Shown piece by piece: positions 7,492 to 16,233 of a stretch of 32,596 nucleotides of DNA. Below the pieces are notes generated by a model that had not been told where the DNA came from, did not search any database, and worked only from the letters and a program-made list of their open reading frames with translations. Each line of letters starts with the position of its first letter. The first letter of the stretch is position 1. A program made the position numbers and the translations under genes. The DNA is from Acidobacteriota bacterium (GTDB taxonomy: Bacteria > Acidobacteriota > Terriglobia > Acidiferrales > UBA7541), in the NCBI GenBank assembly GCA_003224085.1, contig QHYK01000106.1, forward strand, positions 1 through 32,596, read 5' to 3'.

Positions 7492-8503
7492 TGCTGAAAG
7501 CCGCGGAATGGAGTTTTCGGTATTTCAGCAACCTGCGGTTTATGCCACAAACGCCCGGACCGCGATCCAGCAGAGACCTACCGGCATGTTCACCGTGGCC
7601 GTGATTGATGCAGGCATTGACCCGAACAACCCAATCCTCGCTCCGGTGCTTGTCTCGGGTTACGATTTCACCCGCAACGTCGAGGGCTACGCCTCCGACC
7701 TGGCGGATATCGATCAATCCACGGCTGCCATCCTGGATCAACCTCCGCCTTCATCGGGGCAGTCTTACCAAGTCGTTGTGCTCCACGAGTTCACGGCAGC
7801 CATGCTCGAGCAATCCACGGCTGCCATTCTCGATGGCGATCACCTGCCACACTATTTCGGGCACGGCACCATGGTGGCCGGCCTGATTCACCTGGTTGCG
7901 CCCACTGCTAGGATCCTGTCTCTTAAAGCGTTCAATGCTGACGGGACAGCGAATCAATCCGACATAATTCGCGCCATCTACTATGCCGTGGATCATGGCG
8001 CCAGGGTAATTAACATGAGCTTTGAATCGACGCAAATTTCTGACGCGTTGCTGAAAGCAATTAATTATGCAGATCGAAATGGTGTCATCTGCGTTGCCTC
8101 AGCCGGGAATGAGGGTCTAGACAGGCTTGTATACCGGGCGGCGTACGGCAACGTTATCAGCGTCGGTTCTGTGGACCAACAGAGCCAGCAGTCCTCGTTT
8201 ACCAACTTTGGCCCGGACTTGGTCCGAGTCGCAGCTCCCGGTGAAGCTTTGATTACCACGTATCCAGGCAACCATTACGCTGCTGCGTGGGGTACGTCGT
8301 TCAGCTCGGCGATCGTGGCAGGCATCGTGGCTGACCTTTTGTCGGCGGTGGACCAGCACCTAGCTCCAGCGCTGCGAGTCGGAGACTTCCAACGCGCACT
8401 TTCCCACGCCAGGAGTTGCGGGAATGCCGGTTCGCTTGGCGCGGGGTGCCTCGACTTCAACCAGGCCGTGCAATTCATCAAGGGCACGAACCTGCCCCAC
8501 TGA
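7481..8503 (+). CDS. S8 family serine peptidase (subtilase)
   Basis: A compact subtilisin-fold protease, 340 aa if the ATG at 7481 is used. The catalytic triad is complete: Asp43 in VAVIDAGID, His128 in FGHGTMVAG and Ser273 in WGTSFSSAIVAG, with oxyanion Asn210 in VASAGNEG. Between Asp and His is an insert (about 78-122) with two QSTAAILD units and a related FTAAMLE. I see no signal peptide and no inhibitor prodomain, so it is either cytoplasmic, exported by an unknown route, or a truncated gene. Starts are uncertain: TTG at 7439, ATG at 7481 (inside a palindrome) or ATG at 7508, none with a strong ribosome site. It follows tetR by fewer than 120 bases. Confidence 0.88.
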   Translation: MLHSAESRGMEFSVFQQPAVYATNARTAIQQRPTGMFTVAVIDAGIDPNNPILAPVLVSGYDFTRNVEGYASDLADIDQSTAAILDQPPPSSGQSYQVVVLHEFTAAMLEQSTAAILDGDHLPHYFGHGTMVAGLIHLVAPTARILSLKAFNADGTANQSDIIRAIYYAVDHGARVINMSFESTQISDALLKAINYADRNGVICVASAGNEGLDRLVYRAAYGNVISVGSVDQQSQQSSFTNFGPDLVRVAAPGEALITTYPGNHYAAAWGTSFSSAIVAGIVADLLSAVDQHLAPALRVGDFQRALSHARSCGNAGSLGAGCLDFNQAVQFIKGTNLPH

Positions 8504-9308
8504 ACGACACTTCTCCTCGTGCCCTAGCTATAGCTAGCAGCTAGGCTAGTTCGACCGCAAGGAAAACCGCGGCCCCCGAAAAACAGTCGCGCGGCTTAAT
8601 TCATTCTCAAACTGAAAAATCCGATGAGGATGGACACCCTGAGCAAGCTTAGCAAGTCGATGGCTGGGGACATCTGGGGGACAAGAAAGACGTGTTTGGG
8701 GATGGTCCGGAAGCTGTTAACTGACGTCAGAGAAACGAGTTAGTGAATTTGGCGGGTTCGGCAGCTCATCGACCCGACACCCGCTATCACACGATTAGGT
8801 AGCCCTTTTTCCCGGGCCGCGGACGTTGCCCGAAATATGCAGAACAGTTCCGCATTTGCGAAAGTTTGTTCCCTACCCCAGTTTCCACTGTGTCTGAGAG
8901 CCCCGAATACATGCCGTGCTGAACGTCGCGGGTCTATCCGTATGCTCGCACCCAAAGCTTTACGTTTCCTGCATTTGACCGAACTTTTCGCCCATGAGAG
9001 TATTGCCAAATGTCCGCTACGGATTGAAGCAAAAAGCTGACGAGTGCGTCAAGAAGTAGGGTAGGATTCAACACGTAAGACAATGTTTTCAGCAACGGGG
9101 CATACGTATCGTTGTGTTCTCTGGGCCCTGCGCGGTGTGCTCGAACGGCAAATTGGGCGGGTGAGAAATGCAAGCAACCAGAATGCGTTACGGCGGCAGC
9201 TACTTCTATGGAGAACATTCTTTTTTTGAAAAATCAATTTGCCCAGGGTTTTCCGAGGGGGGCAAAACGAAATCGTATCTCGCGCTCTCGCGAGGTACTG
9301 GAGGCTTA
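8504..9308. other. 805-base spacer without a supported gene
   Basis: Short frames exist on both strands, but none shows a family motif together with a ribosome site. The only structure noted is a CTAG-rich palindromic patch at 8523-8549, just behind the subtilase stop. The 3' part probably contains the promoter of the following PpiC-type gene. Confidence 0.4.
8523..8549. repeat. CTAG-rich palindromic patch
   Basis: CTAGCTATAGCTAG at 8524-8537 is a perfect 14-base palindrome, and two more CTAG tetramers follow at 8541 and 8546. An alternative hairpin pairs CCTAGCT with AGCTAGG around a 9-base loop. It lies about 20 bases after the subtilase stop. There is no T-tract, so it is not a standard intrinsic terminator. 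Confidence 0.4.
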
Positions 9309-10454
9309 ATGCGCCGTGTCCTATTAAACGCGGCTCTGCTGGCGTGCGTCACGCCGGCAATGGCGCAAAATTCAAACAGCAGCGGAACCGCTGCGAACCG
9401 AGCGACCGCGAAGACGAATCGACAGGTGGTTGGCAGCCCCACACAGGCCGTCAAGCAAGCCCCGACTGCTGTGGAACTACCCGCCGAAACGCCAGTCGTG
9501 ACTATAAAGGGAGTGTGCGATCCGGGAAAGGAATCGGACAGCCAAGATTGCAAGACCGTGATTACGCGCGGGCAGATGGACCAAATCGTAGAACGAATGG
9601 CGCCAGGCACTCCTCCAGCGTCTCAGCCGCAGTTTGCGATCAAGTACGTGCGAATGCTCGCCGCAGCGAAATTGGCCGAGGACCGCAAGCTGGAAGACAA
9701 CCCAGTCGTCGCGGCGGAGTTGCAGAAAAAAGTGGGACCCGGCCGCGCTGACGTGCTGGCGAAGGCGTTTTACCAGCAGATGGAAGAAGCCGCTGCAAAT
9801 GCGACCGACAGCGAGCTCAGACAATACTACGCCGAGCATCCGTCCGAATTTGAGGAGGGCGAAGTGTTGCGATTGTCTCTGCCAACATCAGAGTACTCTA
9901 GGAATGGCATGCGATGGGACCGCGCATTGCTGAAAACCGAGGCTGACGGTCTGCGCAGCCGAGCGGTTGCCGGCTACGATTTCGACCAGCTGCAGGTGCA
10001 GGCCTACACCGATCTGGGGATCCCACAACCACCCCCACCGACGAGGTTAACCATGGCGCGCCGCAACAGCATACCAGAGGTTCAAGCGCAGGTGTTTGAC
10101 TTGCAGGCGGGGGAAGTTACGCCGGTGATCGAATCCTACACGAAGCTGGTATTTCTGAAGTTGGTCTCGAAACACACCGCCACGTTCGAGTCTGTGTTGC
10201 CGGACATCAAGGCTGCAGTTAAGCAGAAACGGCTTGAGCAGGAACTCGAAAAGGCCTCGAAAAGCGTGACGGCGGATTTTAATCTGCAGTATTTGGGCAT
10301 GCACGCTCAACCGGCACTATTTACGCTTCACCCAGACATGCAATCCCTCGCGAATGCGGCCACGCCAGACCAGCGGAGGCGGGTATCTCGTCGACCGATG
10401 GCCAGAAATACCGCCCCTGCCACCGTTCCGCCGCAGACGCGAGCGCACCCGTAA
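9309..10454 (+). CDS. Secreted PpiC/SurA-like peptidyl-prolyl isomerase
   Basis: A 381-aa exported protein. The start at 9309 gives a clean signal peptide MRRVLLNAALLACVTPAMAQ with cleavage after AMA; upstream in-frame codons would bury it. A low-complexity linker (about 20-60) follows. Then comes a SurA_N-like helical part with FAIKYVRMLAAAKLAEDRKL, the characteristic TDSELRQYYAEHPSEFEEGE, and a degenerate parvulin segment (IPEVQAQVFDLQAGEVTPVI, then ESYTKLVFLKLVSKH). The end is a Pro/Arg-rich tail. The family folds or escorts envelope proteins in the periplasm. The parvulin core is divergent, so chaperone activity may outweigh isomerase activity. It converges on the lipoprotein gene. Confidence 0.75.
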   Translation: MRRVLLNAALLACVTPAMAQNSNSSGTAANRATAKTNRQVVGSPTQAVKQAPTAVELPAETPVVTIKGVCDPGKESDSQDCKTVITRGQMDQIVERMAPGTPPASQPQFAIKYVRMLAAAKLAEDRKLEDNPVVAAELQKKVGPGRADVLAKAFYQQMEEAAANATDSELRQYYAEHPSEFEEGEVLRLSLPTSEYSRNGMRWDRALLKTEADGLRSRAVAGYDFDQLQVQAYTDLGIPQPPPPTRLTMARRNSIPEVQAQVFDLQAGEVTPVIESYTKLVFLKLVSKHTATFESVLPDIKAAVKQKRLEQELEKASKSVTADFNLQYLGMHAQPALFTLHPDMQSLANAATPDQRRRVSRRPMARNTAPATVPPQTRAHP

Positions 10455-10643
10455 CAGAGGTGCGCTGCAATCACGGCTGTAGCTCTTCAGCACGCCCGCT
10501 GTCCTCGAAGTGTACAGGGGAGCGCCAGTTCTGTTTCATTTCACGCAAATCCATCCCGCTGGGTAAACAAAAATAAGGATGGCTTCGGCAGGCAACAGAA
10601 AAACAGCTTTACGACCGTGCAGCATGAAAGGTGATGCGCCGTG

Positions 10644-12785
10644 CTAAAAGAACGGAGCCGCCAGAAAGATTTCCGTGGGGCCAGACGAGGAATTGGGCCC
10701 TGTGCTCGAAAACGTGACGAATTGGTTCGTGAGATCGATTGCAGCATGATCGCCGCCAATGGGGGCGCCGCTGGAGTCGGCCGAGGCAAGAACCGGGCCT
10801 GTGGTCGGACAGGAAACCCCAGTCAGAAGCGGGCAAACGCCTGTGGCATACACCTGCTGGCCGGTAACTCCGGAAATCAAACTCGCTTGCGAAGTGAAGG
10901 CTACGTGGATTCCATTGAATGCCGGATTGAAGCTGTCGCCCTGGCCGGGCAGGCCATTCTGATCCACGGAGATGACGCTTCCTTTTTGCGCGCTGCACGG
11001 GATCGGCGGGACATCGAAGCACGTGTTAGCCAAAAAGATCTGTTCGCTCGAAGTGTTTGCCGGCAGAAGGTTCGGCGCTCTCGTGGCAAAGGCCGTCAAG
11101 CTTCCGAACAGGCCTACAGCCGGCGTAACGCTGTCGCCCGTGCCCAGTTTCCCGCTGGCATCCAAGGAAGCAGCCTGCGCCGTGTTCTTGCACAGCCCGC
11201 CCGCCGCAGGTGAGGCCAGGGCCAAGCAAGTGGTGTGCAAATAGATTTGCTGAAAACCGTTCCCAGGAGTATTCGCAACGATATTGTCGGCAAGCGATTG
11301 AAACGCCACGACGAGGCCGCCCAAGTCCAGCGCAGGATTTGCGGAATCCTTGTCGCCCGCGTTCCCGCTTGCGTCTACGGACAACAAAACCGTGCTGGGT
11401 TGGCAGCCAGCCACCGGGTTGAGCACGGGGAGCGCATTGCAGCCACGGTAGAGATAAACCTGCTGCACGCCCGAAGGAACGGACTGGCTGACCAGGTTCG
11501 TCGCCGCAGATTGAAAAGCCACGAACAAACCGAAGGCGCCCAGCGACGGATTGGTGCTTGGCGCGTTGCCAGGCGCGCCTGTGGGGGAGGCGGAGACAAG
11601 AATAGTTTTCGGCGTGCAGTTCTGAGACGGCGCGAGTGGAGTCAAAAAACCTTGGCAGGTATCGCGCAAGTAGATTTGCTCAACCGCTTGCGTCACGCCA
11701 GGCACTAGGTTTGTATCGTCGGATTCAAACACAATGAAACGGCCGTCAGGTGAGATTACCGGCTTGTCGCTCCCCCTGACGCCTCCAGCGCCAGGCGAGC
11801 CGTCCGGCGCAACCGAGACGAGGGTGGTTTGCGAGGTGCAGTTGGGGGCCGGGGCAAGACAATTGCGCCGCAGATAGACCTGCGAAAGTCCGGTCGTTGC
11901 ATCTGGGACAACATTCGTTGCTGTCGAATCGAAGGCTACAAGAAACCCATCCGTCGCGGCCGAGGAATGCGTGCTGGGCGCGTTGCTTGGTACCGGTGGA
12001 GTTGCGTTGCTCACGGATTCCTCGATTGGGAAGCTGCCCTTATTCACGACGAAGAAATTTCCCGCGTTTGAGACGCCGCCGCTCGCGCCGGGGTTCGCGA
12101 CGGTTACAGCAACTTCTTGGGCGGTGGCCAGCGCCGACACGGGCACTTGAACCTGCAGCGTCGTGAGCGCAGGCGCGCCTGGATAAAAAGTCACGGAGGT
12201 CGACGTGGGCGCAAGCGAGAGCGATCCAAAATTCACTCTGGCGCCCTGCGCCACGTTTTCCGCCTCAATCACCAGATCGACTGGCGTCGTGCCGCCCGCC
12301 GGCGCAAGCAGGGGAGAAAGCAAGAGCAATTGCGGCACCCCCGTGACGCTGCCGGATTGCGGCGTTACAGCAAAAGCCACGGCGTTGGAGACGAGCGAAC
12401 CATTTGCCACAGAAACTGTAATCGTGCTTGCCGTAGCAACATCTTGCGCCGGAACGGAGACCGTCAGAACCTCGCACTTCCCCGCGCCCGCGCAATTCCC
12501 GGGGGTCACTGAGCCTGGCGTGAGCGCGGCGCTGCCGAAATTCACCTGCGAGTTGCTTTGCAACCCCCCGCCGGTGATCGTCAGCTTGAAACCCGCGCTC
12601 CCCGCCAGGGTACTCGTCGGAGAAATGGCCGAGATGCTCGGCTGGATTGGCAGGGGTGGACACGCCGTGCTCGCAGGACAGGCACACCCAGTGGTTAGTG
12701 GACAAGCGGAAAACTTAAAACCACAGCCGAAAAGCGGGAGAAGAGAGCCCAACACTATGCAGAGGAGGATCGCGCCTTTGCGCAT
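10644..12785 (-). CDS. Lipoprotein with two TIG domains and a repeat beta-propeller
   Basis: The start at 12785 is chosen because it gives a lipoprotein signal MRKGAILLCIVLGSLLPLFG followed by Cys21; the longer frame to 12845 would hide it. A Cys-rich linker (21-50) leads to two IPT/TIG Ig-like domains (about 50-141 and 150-247), each starting with an I-x-x-I/L-S-P turn and containing NFGS. From about 265 to 713 there are six full and one partial repeats of about 65-72 residues. Each has a VAF-S/ATN strand, a Q-V/I-YL strand, and a Cys pair a few residues apart (RRNC/PNC, RDTC/QNC and so on), like PD40/TolB-type blades. This predicts an outer-membrane or periplasm-anchored propeller. Function unknown; binding or sugar/peptide recognition is a guess. 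Confidence 0.85.
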   Translation of the reverse strand: MRKGAILLCIVLGSLLPLFGCGFKFSACPLTTGCACPASTACPPLPIQPSISAISPTSTLAGSAGFKLTITGGGLQSNSQVNFGSAALTPGSVTPGNCAGAGKCEVLTVSVPAQDVATASTITVSVANGSLVSNAVAFAVTPQSGSVTGVPQLLLLSPLLAPAGGTTPVDLVIEAENVAQGARVNFGSLSLAPTSTSVTFYPGAPALTTLQVQVPVSALATAQEVAVTVANPGASGGVSNAGNFFVVNKGSFPIEESVSNATPPVPSNAPSTHSSAATDGFLVAFDSTATNVVPDATTGLSQVYLRRNCLAPAPNCTSQTTLVSVAPDGSPGAGGVRGSDKPVISPDGRFIVFESDDTNLVPGVTQAVEQIYLRDTCQGFLTPLAPSQNCTPKTILVSASPTGAPGNAPSTNPSLGAFGLFVAFQSAATNLVSQSVPSGVQQVYLYRGCNALPVLNPVAGCQPSTVLLSVDASGNAGDKDSANPALDLGGLVVAFQSLADNIVANTPGNGFQQIYLHTTCLALASPAAGGLCKNTAQAASLDASGKLGTGDSVTPAVGLFGSLTAFATRAPNLLPANTSSEQIFLANTCFDVPPIPCSAQKGSVISVDQNGLPGQGDSFNPAFNGIHVAFTSQASLISGVTGQQVYATGVCPLLTGVSCPTTGPVLASADSSGAPIGGDHAAIDLTNQFVTFSSTGPNSSSGPTEIFLAAPFF

Positions 12786-13542
12786 GGTACACCACTGATT
12801 GCCAGCGAGCCGGCGGGCGTAGGCTCCTGCGCTTAGCGAGGACAAGAAACCGCCCGGCGAGCGCGCTTTTAAACTTGTGAAACCGCCGCAGACGATTTAT
12901 GCCACCGCCAGGCAAGTCGATTTCGCGACGGCTTATGGGCTGAGTATACTGCGAATCTTGGTACCGACAATACTCGCGATAGTTGATGCGCAGAGACCAG
13001 CGGCGGTTGCCCCAAGCCGCTGCTTCTGTACACTGAAGGAAGCTGCCTTTCGGGCAACAGAGGATCCGCAAAATGATATGTAAGAAGTGAGGCCACCGGT
13101 GGCTCAAATCGGGCCTTAGACAGCGAATGAAAGAGATGGAGAGAATCCTGCTGACGCCGGCGACGTTGGGGTGGCGGATCGAAACACCTAACACCATCCT
13201 AGCCAAGCACAAGCGCAGTGATTTTCGAGGCTGTCATTTAGGGCCTGCGGCCCGCGAAACCTCATGAAAATCACTCAGAGGTAAGATCGGAACGGCCCGG
13301 CTCTCGAAGGAGTCTGGCCACCATCGGCGGACCTTGAAATTGTGGATAGATCTTTTTTCCCTGCAGACGACGTCCTCAGGCCGTCGACGCTAACAGCCTG
13401 CCGCTTGCTGCCTGAGCAAGCCGGCGCCGCTTCCCATCGAGCCGTTGGTTTCTGTTACAGTCTTGTGTCGAGCCTTCGGCCGTTTGCGCCGCCCCCACTG
13501 AAGTGCCGCCAGATTCGCGGAGCTCGGAGGGAGTTTCCAACT
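12786..13542. other. 757-base divergent spacer between lipoprotein and sugar operon
   Basis: No gene is supported. The frame of the downstream HPS-like gene is open back to 13342, but that extension is not family-like. The spacer contains a 12-base palindrome GCCACCGGTGGC at 13092-13103 and a large imperfect inverted repeat at 13218-13274. Promoters for both flanking transcription units must lie here. Confidence 0.45.
13218..13274. repeat. Two-tier inverted repeat upstream of the sugar operon
   Basis: GTGATTTTC at 13218-13226 pairs perfectly with GAAAATCAC at 13266-13274, and the stem continues as GAGG/CCTC after a 2-base bulge. Inside the loop GGGCC-TGC-GGCCC forms a second hairpin. It lies about 270 bases before the first operon gene. 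It could be an attenuator, a regulator site, or a small inserted element; there is no terminal T-tract. Confidence 0.55.
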
Positions 13543-14235
13543 TTGCCCAACTCGCATCCGCCGGTTGTCCAGATTTCACTTGACTTCACGAATATCGCAG
13601 AGGCGCTACAAACGGCGCGCATCGCCGTCGAGGCGGGCGTGGATTGGCTTGAAGCCGGAACGCCCTTGCTTCTGGCAGAGGGTTTGCATGGCGTGCGCGC
13701 CTTGCGGCTCGCTTTCCCGCAACAGCCGATCGTCGCCGACCTCAAGACAATGGATGGCGGCTATCTTGAGGCGGAGATGATGGCCAAGGCGGGCGCCACG
13801 CATGTGGTGGTAATGGCCCGTGCGCACGAGGAGACGATCAAGGCTGTGGTCCGCGCCGGCCGGGATCACGGCATCAAAGTCATGGGCGACAACCTGGCAT
13901 GTGAAGACAAGGTCTCGGCGAGCCGGATGATGGAAGAGTTAGGAGTGGATTACATCGTGCATCACACTGGTTATGATGAGCGCAACGGGTTCGCGACGGC
14001 CGGGCGGGGCCGACTCAGCCCGCTTGCGGACCTCGATGCGGTGGTGAACGCGGTCGGGATTCCGGTGCAAGCGGTCGGTGGACTCACTCTGGAAGAGGCT
14101 GTGCAAATGCCCAAGCGCGGCGCGCCGTTGGTTGTCATCGGCGCGCCGCTCGCCGTGGACGCGCATTCCTTCCGAAGCGCTGCCGGCGACTTGAAGACGG
14201 TATTGAGTGAGATTACGCGGAGGATTCGGGAATGA
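13543..14235 (+). CDS. HPS/KGPDC-family (OMP-decarboxylase-like) barrel enzyme
   Basis: A 230-aa TIM barrel of the 3-hexulose-6-phosphate synthase / 3-keto-L-gulonate-6-phosphate decarboxylase suprafamily. The TTG at 13543 is taken as start because GGAGGGAG lies 9 bases upstream and the family's first strand (VQISLDF) follows directly; the open frame extends to 13342 without family-like sequence. Landmarks are Asp14, Glu37 in WLEAGTPLL, and the signature Asp66-x-Lys68-x-x-Asp71 in VADLKTMDGG. HH and GYDER appear near 145, and a phosphate-loop-like AVGGLT and VVIGAPLA near the end. The stop overlaps the next start (ATGA). Chemistry is aldol or decarboxylation on a keto sugar; the exact substrate is unknown, and no sugar kinase is nearby. 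Confidence 0.85.
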   Translation: MPNSHPPVVQISLDFTNIAEALQTARIAVEAGVDWLEAGTPLLLAEGLHGVRALRLAFPQQPIVADLKTMDGGYLEAEMMAKAGATHVVVMARAHEETIKAVVRAGRDHGIKVMGDNLACEDKVSASRMMEELGVDYIVHHTGYDERNGFATAGRGRLSPLADLDAVVNAVGIPVQAVGGLTLEEAVQMPKRGAPLVVIGAPLAVDAHSFRSAAGDLKTVLSEITRRIRE

Positions 14236-15281
14236 GGGAGATGATGACCGGCTTGGTGCACTACGCCCTCGCGCCACTTTCCGTCGAGCTGAGGGAGATG
14301 CCCGTATCGGAAATCGGCGAAGAGGAGGTGTTGTTGCGGGTGGGTGCCGTCGGAGTCTGCGGAAGCGACGTCCATCAGTATCACAACTCGCAGAGCTGGC
14401 CAGTGCGCGTGCCTGTCGTGCTTGGCCATGAGTTTTGCGGCACAGTTGCGCGAGTGGGGCAGCGGGCAAAAGGATTTCGCGAGGGAGACCGCGTCGTTTC
14501 GGAGACCGCCGCGTCAATCTGCGGCGAGTGCATCTATTGCCGCGCCGGGGAATACAATCTGTGCCCCAAACGTTCGGGGTTCGGCTCGGGAACGCATGGA
14601 GCGATGGCTAACTACGTCTGCGTGCCAGCCCGCTGCCTGCACCACATACCGGATACGCTTCCCTTTGAGCGCGCCGCGCTGACCGAGCCTTGTTGTGTCG
14701 CCTATAACGCCGTGGCCGTGAAGAGCCAGATTCGACCTGGGGACACCGTAGTTGTAATCGGCCCCGGCCCTATCGGTCTCCTTTGCGCCGGGATGGCCCG
14801 GGAGGCCGGCGCAGGAACCTTGGTTGTTGCCGGAACGTCGCGGGATGCGTCGCGGCTCGGGGTGGCACGAGCGCTTGGCGCCACCCAGACCGTGGACGTT
14901 CAGAATGTGAACATGAGGGAATACTTGAGCGGGATGGGGGACGGATTTGGCGCCGACTTGGTGATTGATGCGGCGGGCGCATCGGCGGCGCTCCAGGTGG
15001 CGCTCGAAATTGTGCGTCCGGGCGGGCAAATCACCAAAGTAGGGTGGGGGCCCCAGCCGCTGAATTTTTCCCTTGACCCCCTCGTTCAAAAGGCCGTGCG
15101 ACTTCAGGGGAGCTTCAGCCACACGTTCAAGAATTGGGAAAAAGTCGTGGCCATGCTGGGCGCCGGACAGATCCATCTCGGGCCAATCATCAGTCAGGTG
15201 GCGGCGCTCGATCGCTGGAAGGATTGTTTCGAGGGTATGTACGTGGGCAAATACGTGAAAGCTGTGTTGCAGCCCAATTGA
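14232..15281 (+). CDS. Zinc-dependent medium-chain alcohol/polyol dehydrogenase
   Basis: A 349-aa MDR enzyme of the sorbitol/threonine dehydrogenase type. The catalytic zinc site is Cys43 in GVCGSDVH with His66-Glu67 in GHEFCG and Glu152 in LTEPCC. The structural zinc site is Cys97, Cys100, Cys103 and Cys111 (CGECIYCRAGEYNLC). The Rossmann motif is VVIGPGPIGLL at about 175-184. It probably oxidises a secondary hydroxyl of a sugar, polyol or sugar acid with NAD(P). The start ATG overlaps the stop of the HPS-like gene by ATGA, so the two are translationally coupled. There is a 73-base gap to the isomerase gene. Confidence 0.92.
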   Translation: MREMMTGLVHYALAPLSVELREMPVSEIGEEEVLLRVGAVGVCGSDVHQYHNSQSWPVRVPVVLGHEFCGTVARVGQRAKGFREGDRVVSETAASICGECIYCRAGEYNLCPKRSGFGSGTHGAMANYVCVPARCLHHIPDTLPFERAALTEPCCVAYNAVAVKSQIRPGDTVVVIGPGPIGLLCAGMAREAGAGTLVVAGTSRDASRLGVARALGATQTVDVQNVNMREYLSGMGDGFGADLVIDAAGASAALQVALEIVRPGGQITKVGWGPQPLNFSLDPLVQKAVRLQGSFSHTFKNWEKVVAMLGAGQIHLGPIISQVAALDRWKDCFEGMYVGKYVKAVLQPN

Positions 15282-15354
15282 TTCGTGCGGCAGGGTTAAG
15301 GCGCAGAGAGCGAGTGACGATACTTCGTCCCGTGCTAATTGCGGGCCGGCATTT

Positions 15355-16233
15355 ATGCCCAGACTGAGCGTTTTTCCAAAATGTTATATGCACGAGCTGT
15401 GCGTCACCCGGACGATGACGCTCTTGGATTGGATCGAGCTGGCCTCGACGCTTGGCGTCGACGGTGTGGAAATGTACCCGGGATTCTTCGAGAGCTTTGA
15501 GCCGCACTACCTCGGACGCGTGAAGAGGCAATTGGCGAAGCACAGGCTGGATGCTCCGATGATGTGCGCATCGCCTGATTTCACCAATCCAGACGAGCAG
15601 GCCCGCCAGGCGGAAATCGAGCGAGAGAAACAGTTGATCGACGTCACGGCCGAACTGGGCGGGACGTTTTGCCGAGTTTTGTCCGGTCAACGGCGCGAAG
15701 AGGTATCGCGAGCCGCGGGAGTGCGCTGGACGGTCGACGCCATCCGGTCGCTGCTCGATCACGCCGCCTCACGGAAAATCATCCTTAACATGGAGAACCA
15801 TTACAAGGACGGTTTCTGGCGCTATCCCGAGTTTGCGCAGGATCTGGACATCTTCGAGGAAATCATCGCGCAGATTGATTCGCCCTGGTTTGGAATCAAC
15901 TATGATCCATCGAATGCGATCCTTGCCGGGGAGGACCCGCTCGAGGTGCTAGCGGCGGTCCAAGGCCGGGTCGTGACGATGCACGCATCGGACAGGTACG
16001 TGGCCAGCGGAACCTTGGAAGAGCTGAAGCGGCAGGAGGGAACCACCGGCTACGCCAAGAATCTAAAGCACGGAGTGATTGGAATGGGTTTGAATGATTA
16101 CGATCAGATTTTTTCGAGGCTCAAGAGGCAAGGGTTCAACGGATGGATTTCCATCGAAGACGGCGTAAACGGCATGGATGAACTGAAAGAATCGGTCCGC
16201 TTCCTGCGAGCAAAAATCGCGGAGCATTTTTGA
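15355..16233 (+). CDS. Xylose-isomerase-like sugar isomerase/epimerase
   Basis: A 292-aa AP_endonuc_2/xylose-isomerase-like TIM barrel. The metal-binding residues expected of the fold are visible: Glu147 in NMENHY, Asp184 in NYDPSN, His210 in TMHASD and Glu268 in SIEDG. VDGVEMYPGF near residue 35-44 is the second strand. Such enzymes isomerise or 3-epimerise keto sugars, or dehydrate inososes; several recent members act in oxidative glycoside breakdown. It starts at an ATG with a weak ribosome site 73 bases behind the dehydrogenase, and its stop overlaps the TTG start of the SDR gene. The substrate is not readable from sequence. Confidence 0.88.
   Translation: MPRLSVFPKCYMHELCVTRTMTLLDWIELASTLGVDGVEMYPGFFESFEPHYLGRVKRQLAKHRLDAPMMCASPDFTNPDEQARQAEIEREKQLIDVTAELGGTFCRVLSGQRREEVSRAAGVRWTVDAIRSLLDHAASRKIILNMENHYKDGFWRYPEFAQDLDIFEEIIAQIDSPWFGINYDPSNAILAGEDPLEVLAAVQGRVVTMHASDRYVASGTLEELKRQEGTTGYAKNLKHGVIGMGLNDYDQIFSRLKRQGFNGWISIEDGVNGMDELKESVRFLRAKIAEHF

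Noticed and set aside
13342-13542. N-terminal extension of the HPS-like enzyme
   Set aside because: The extra 67 codons are not family-like and the strong GGAGGGAG site points to the TTG at 13543.
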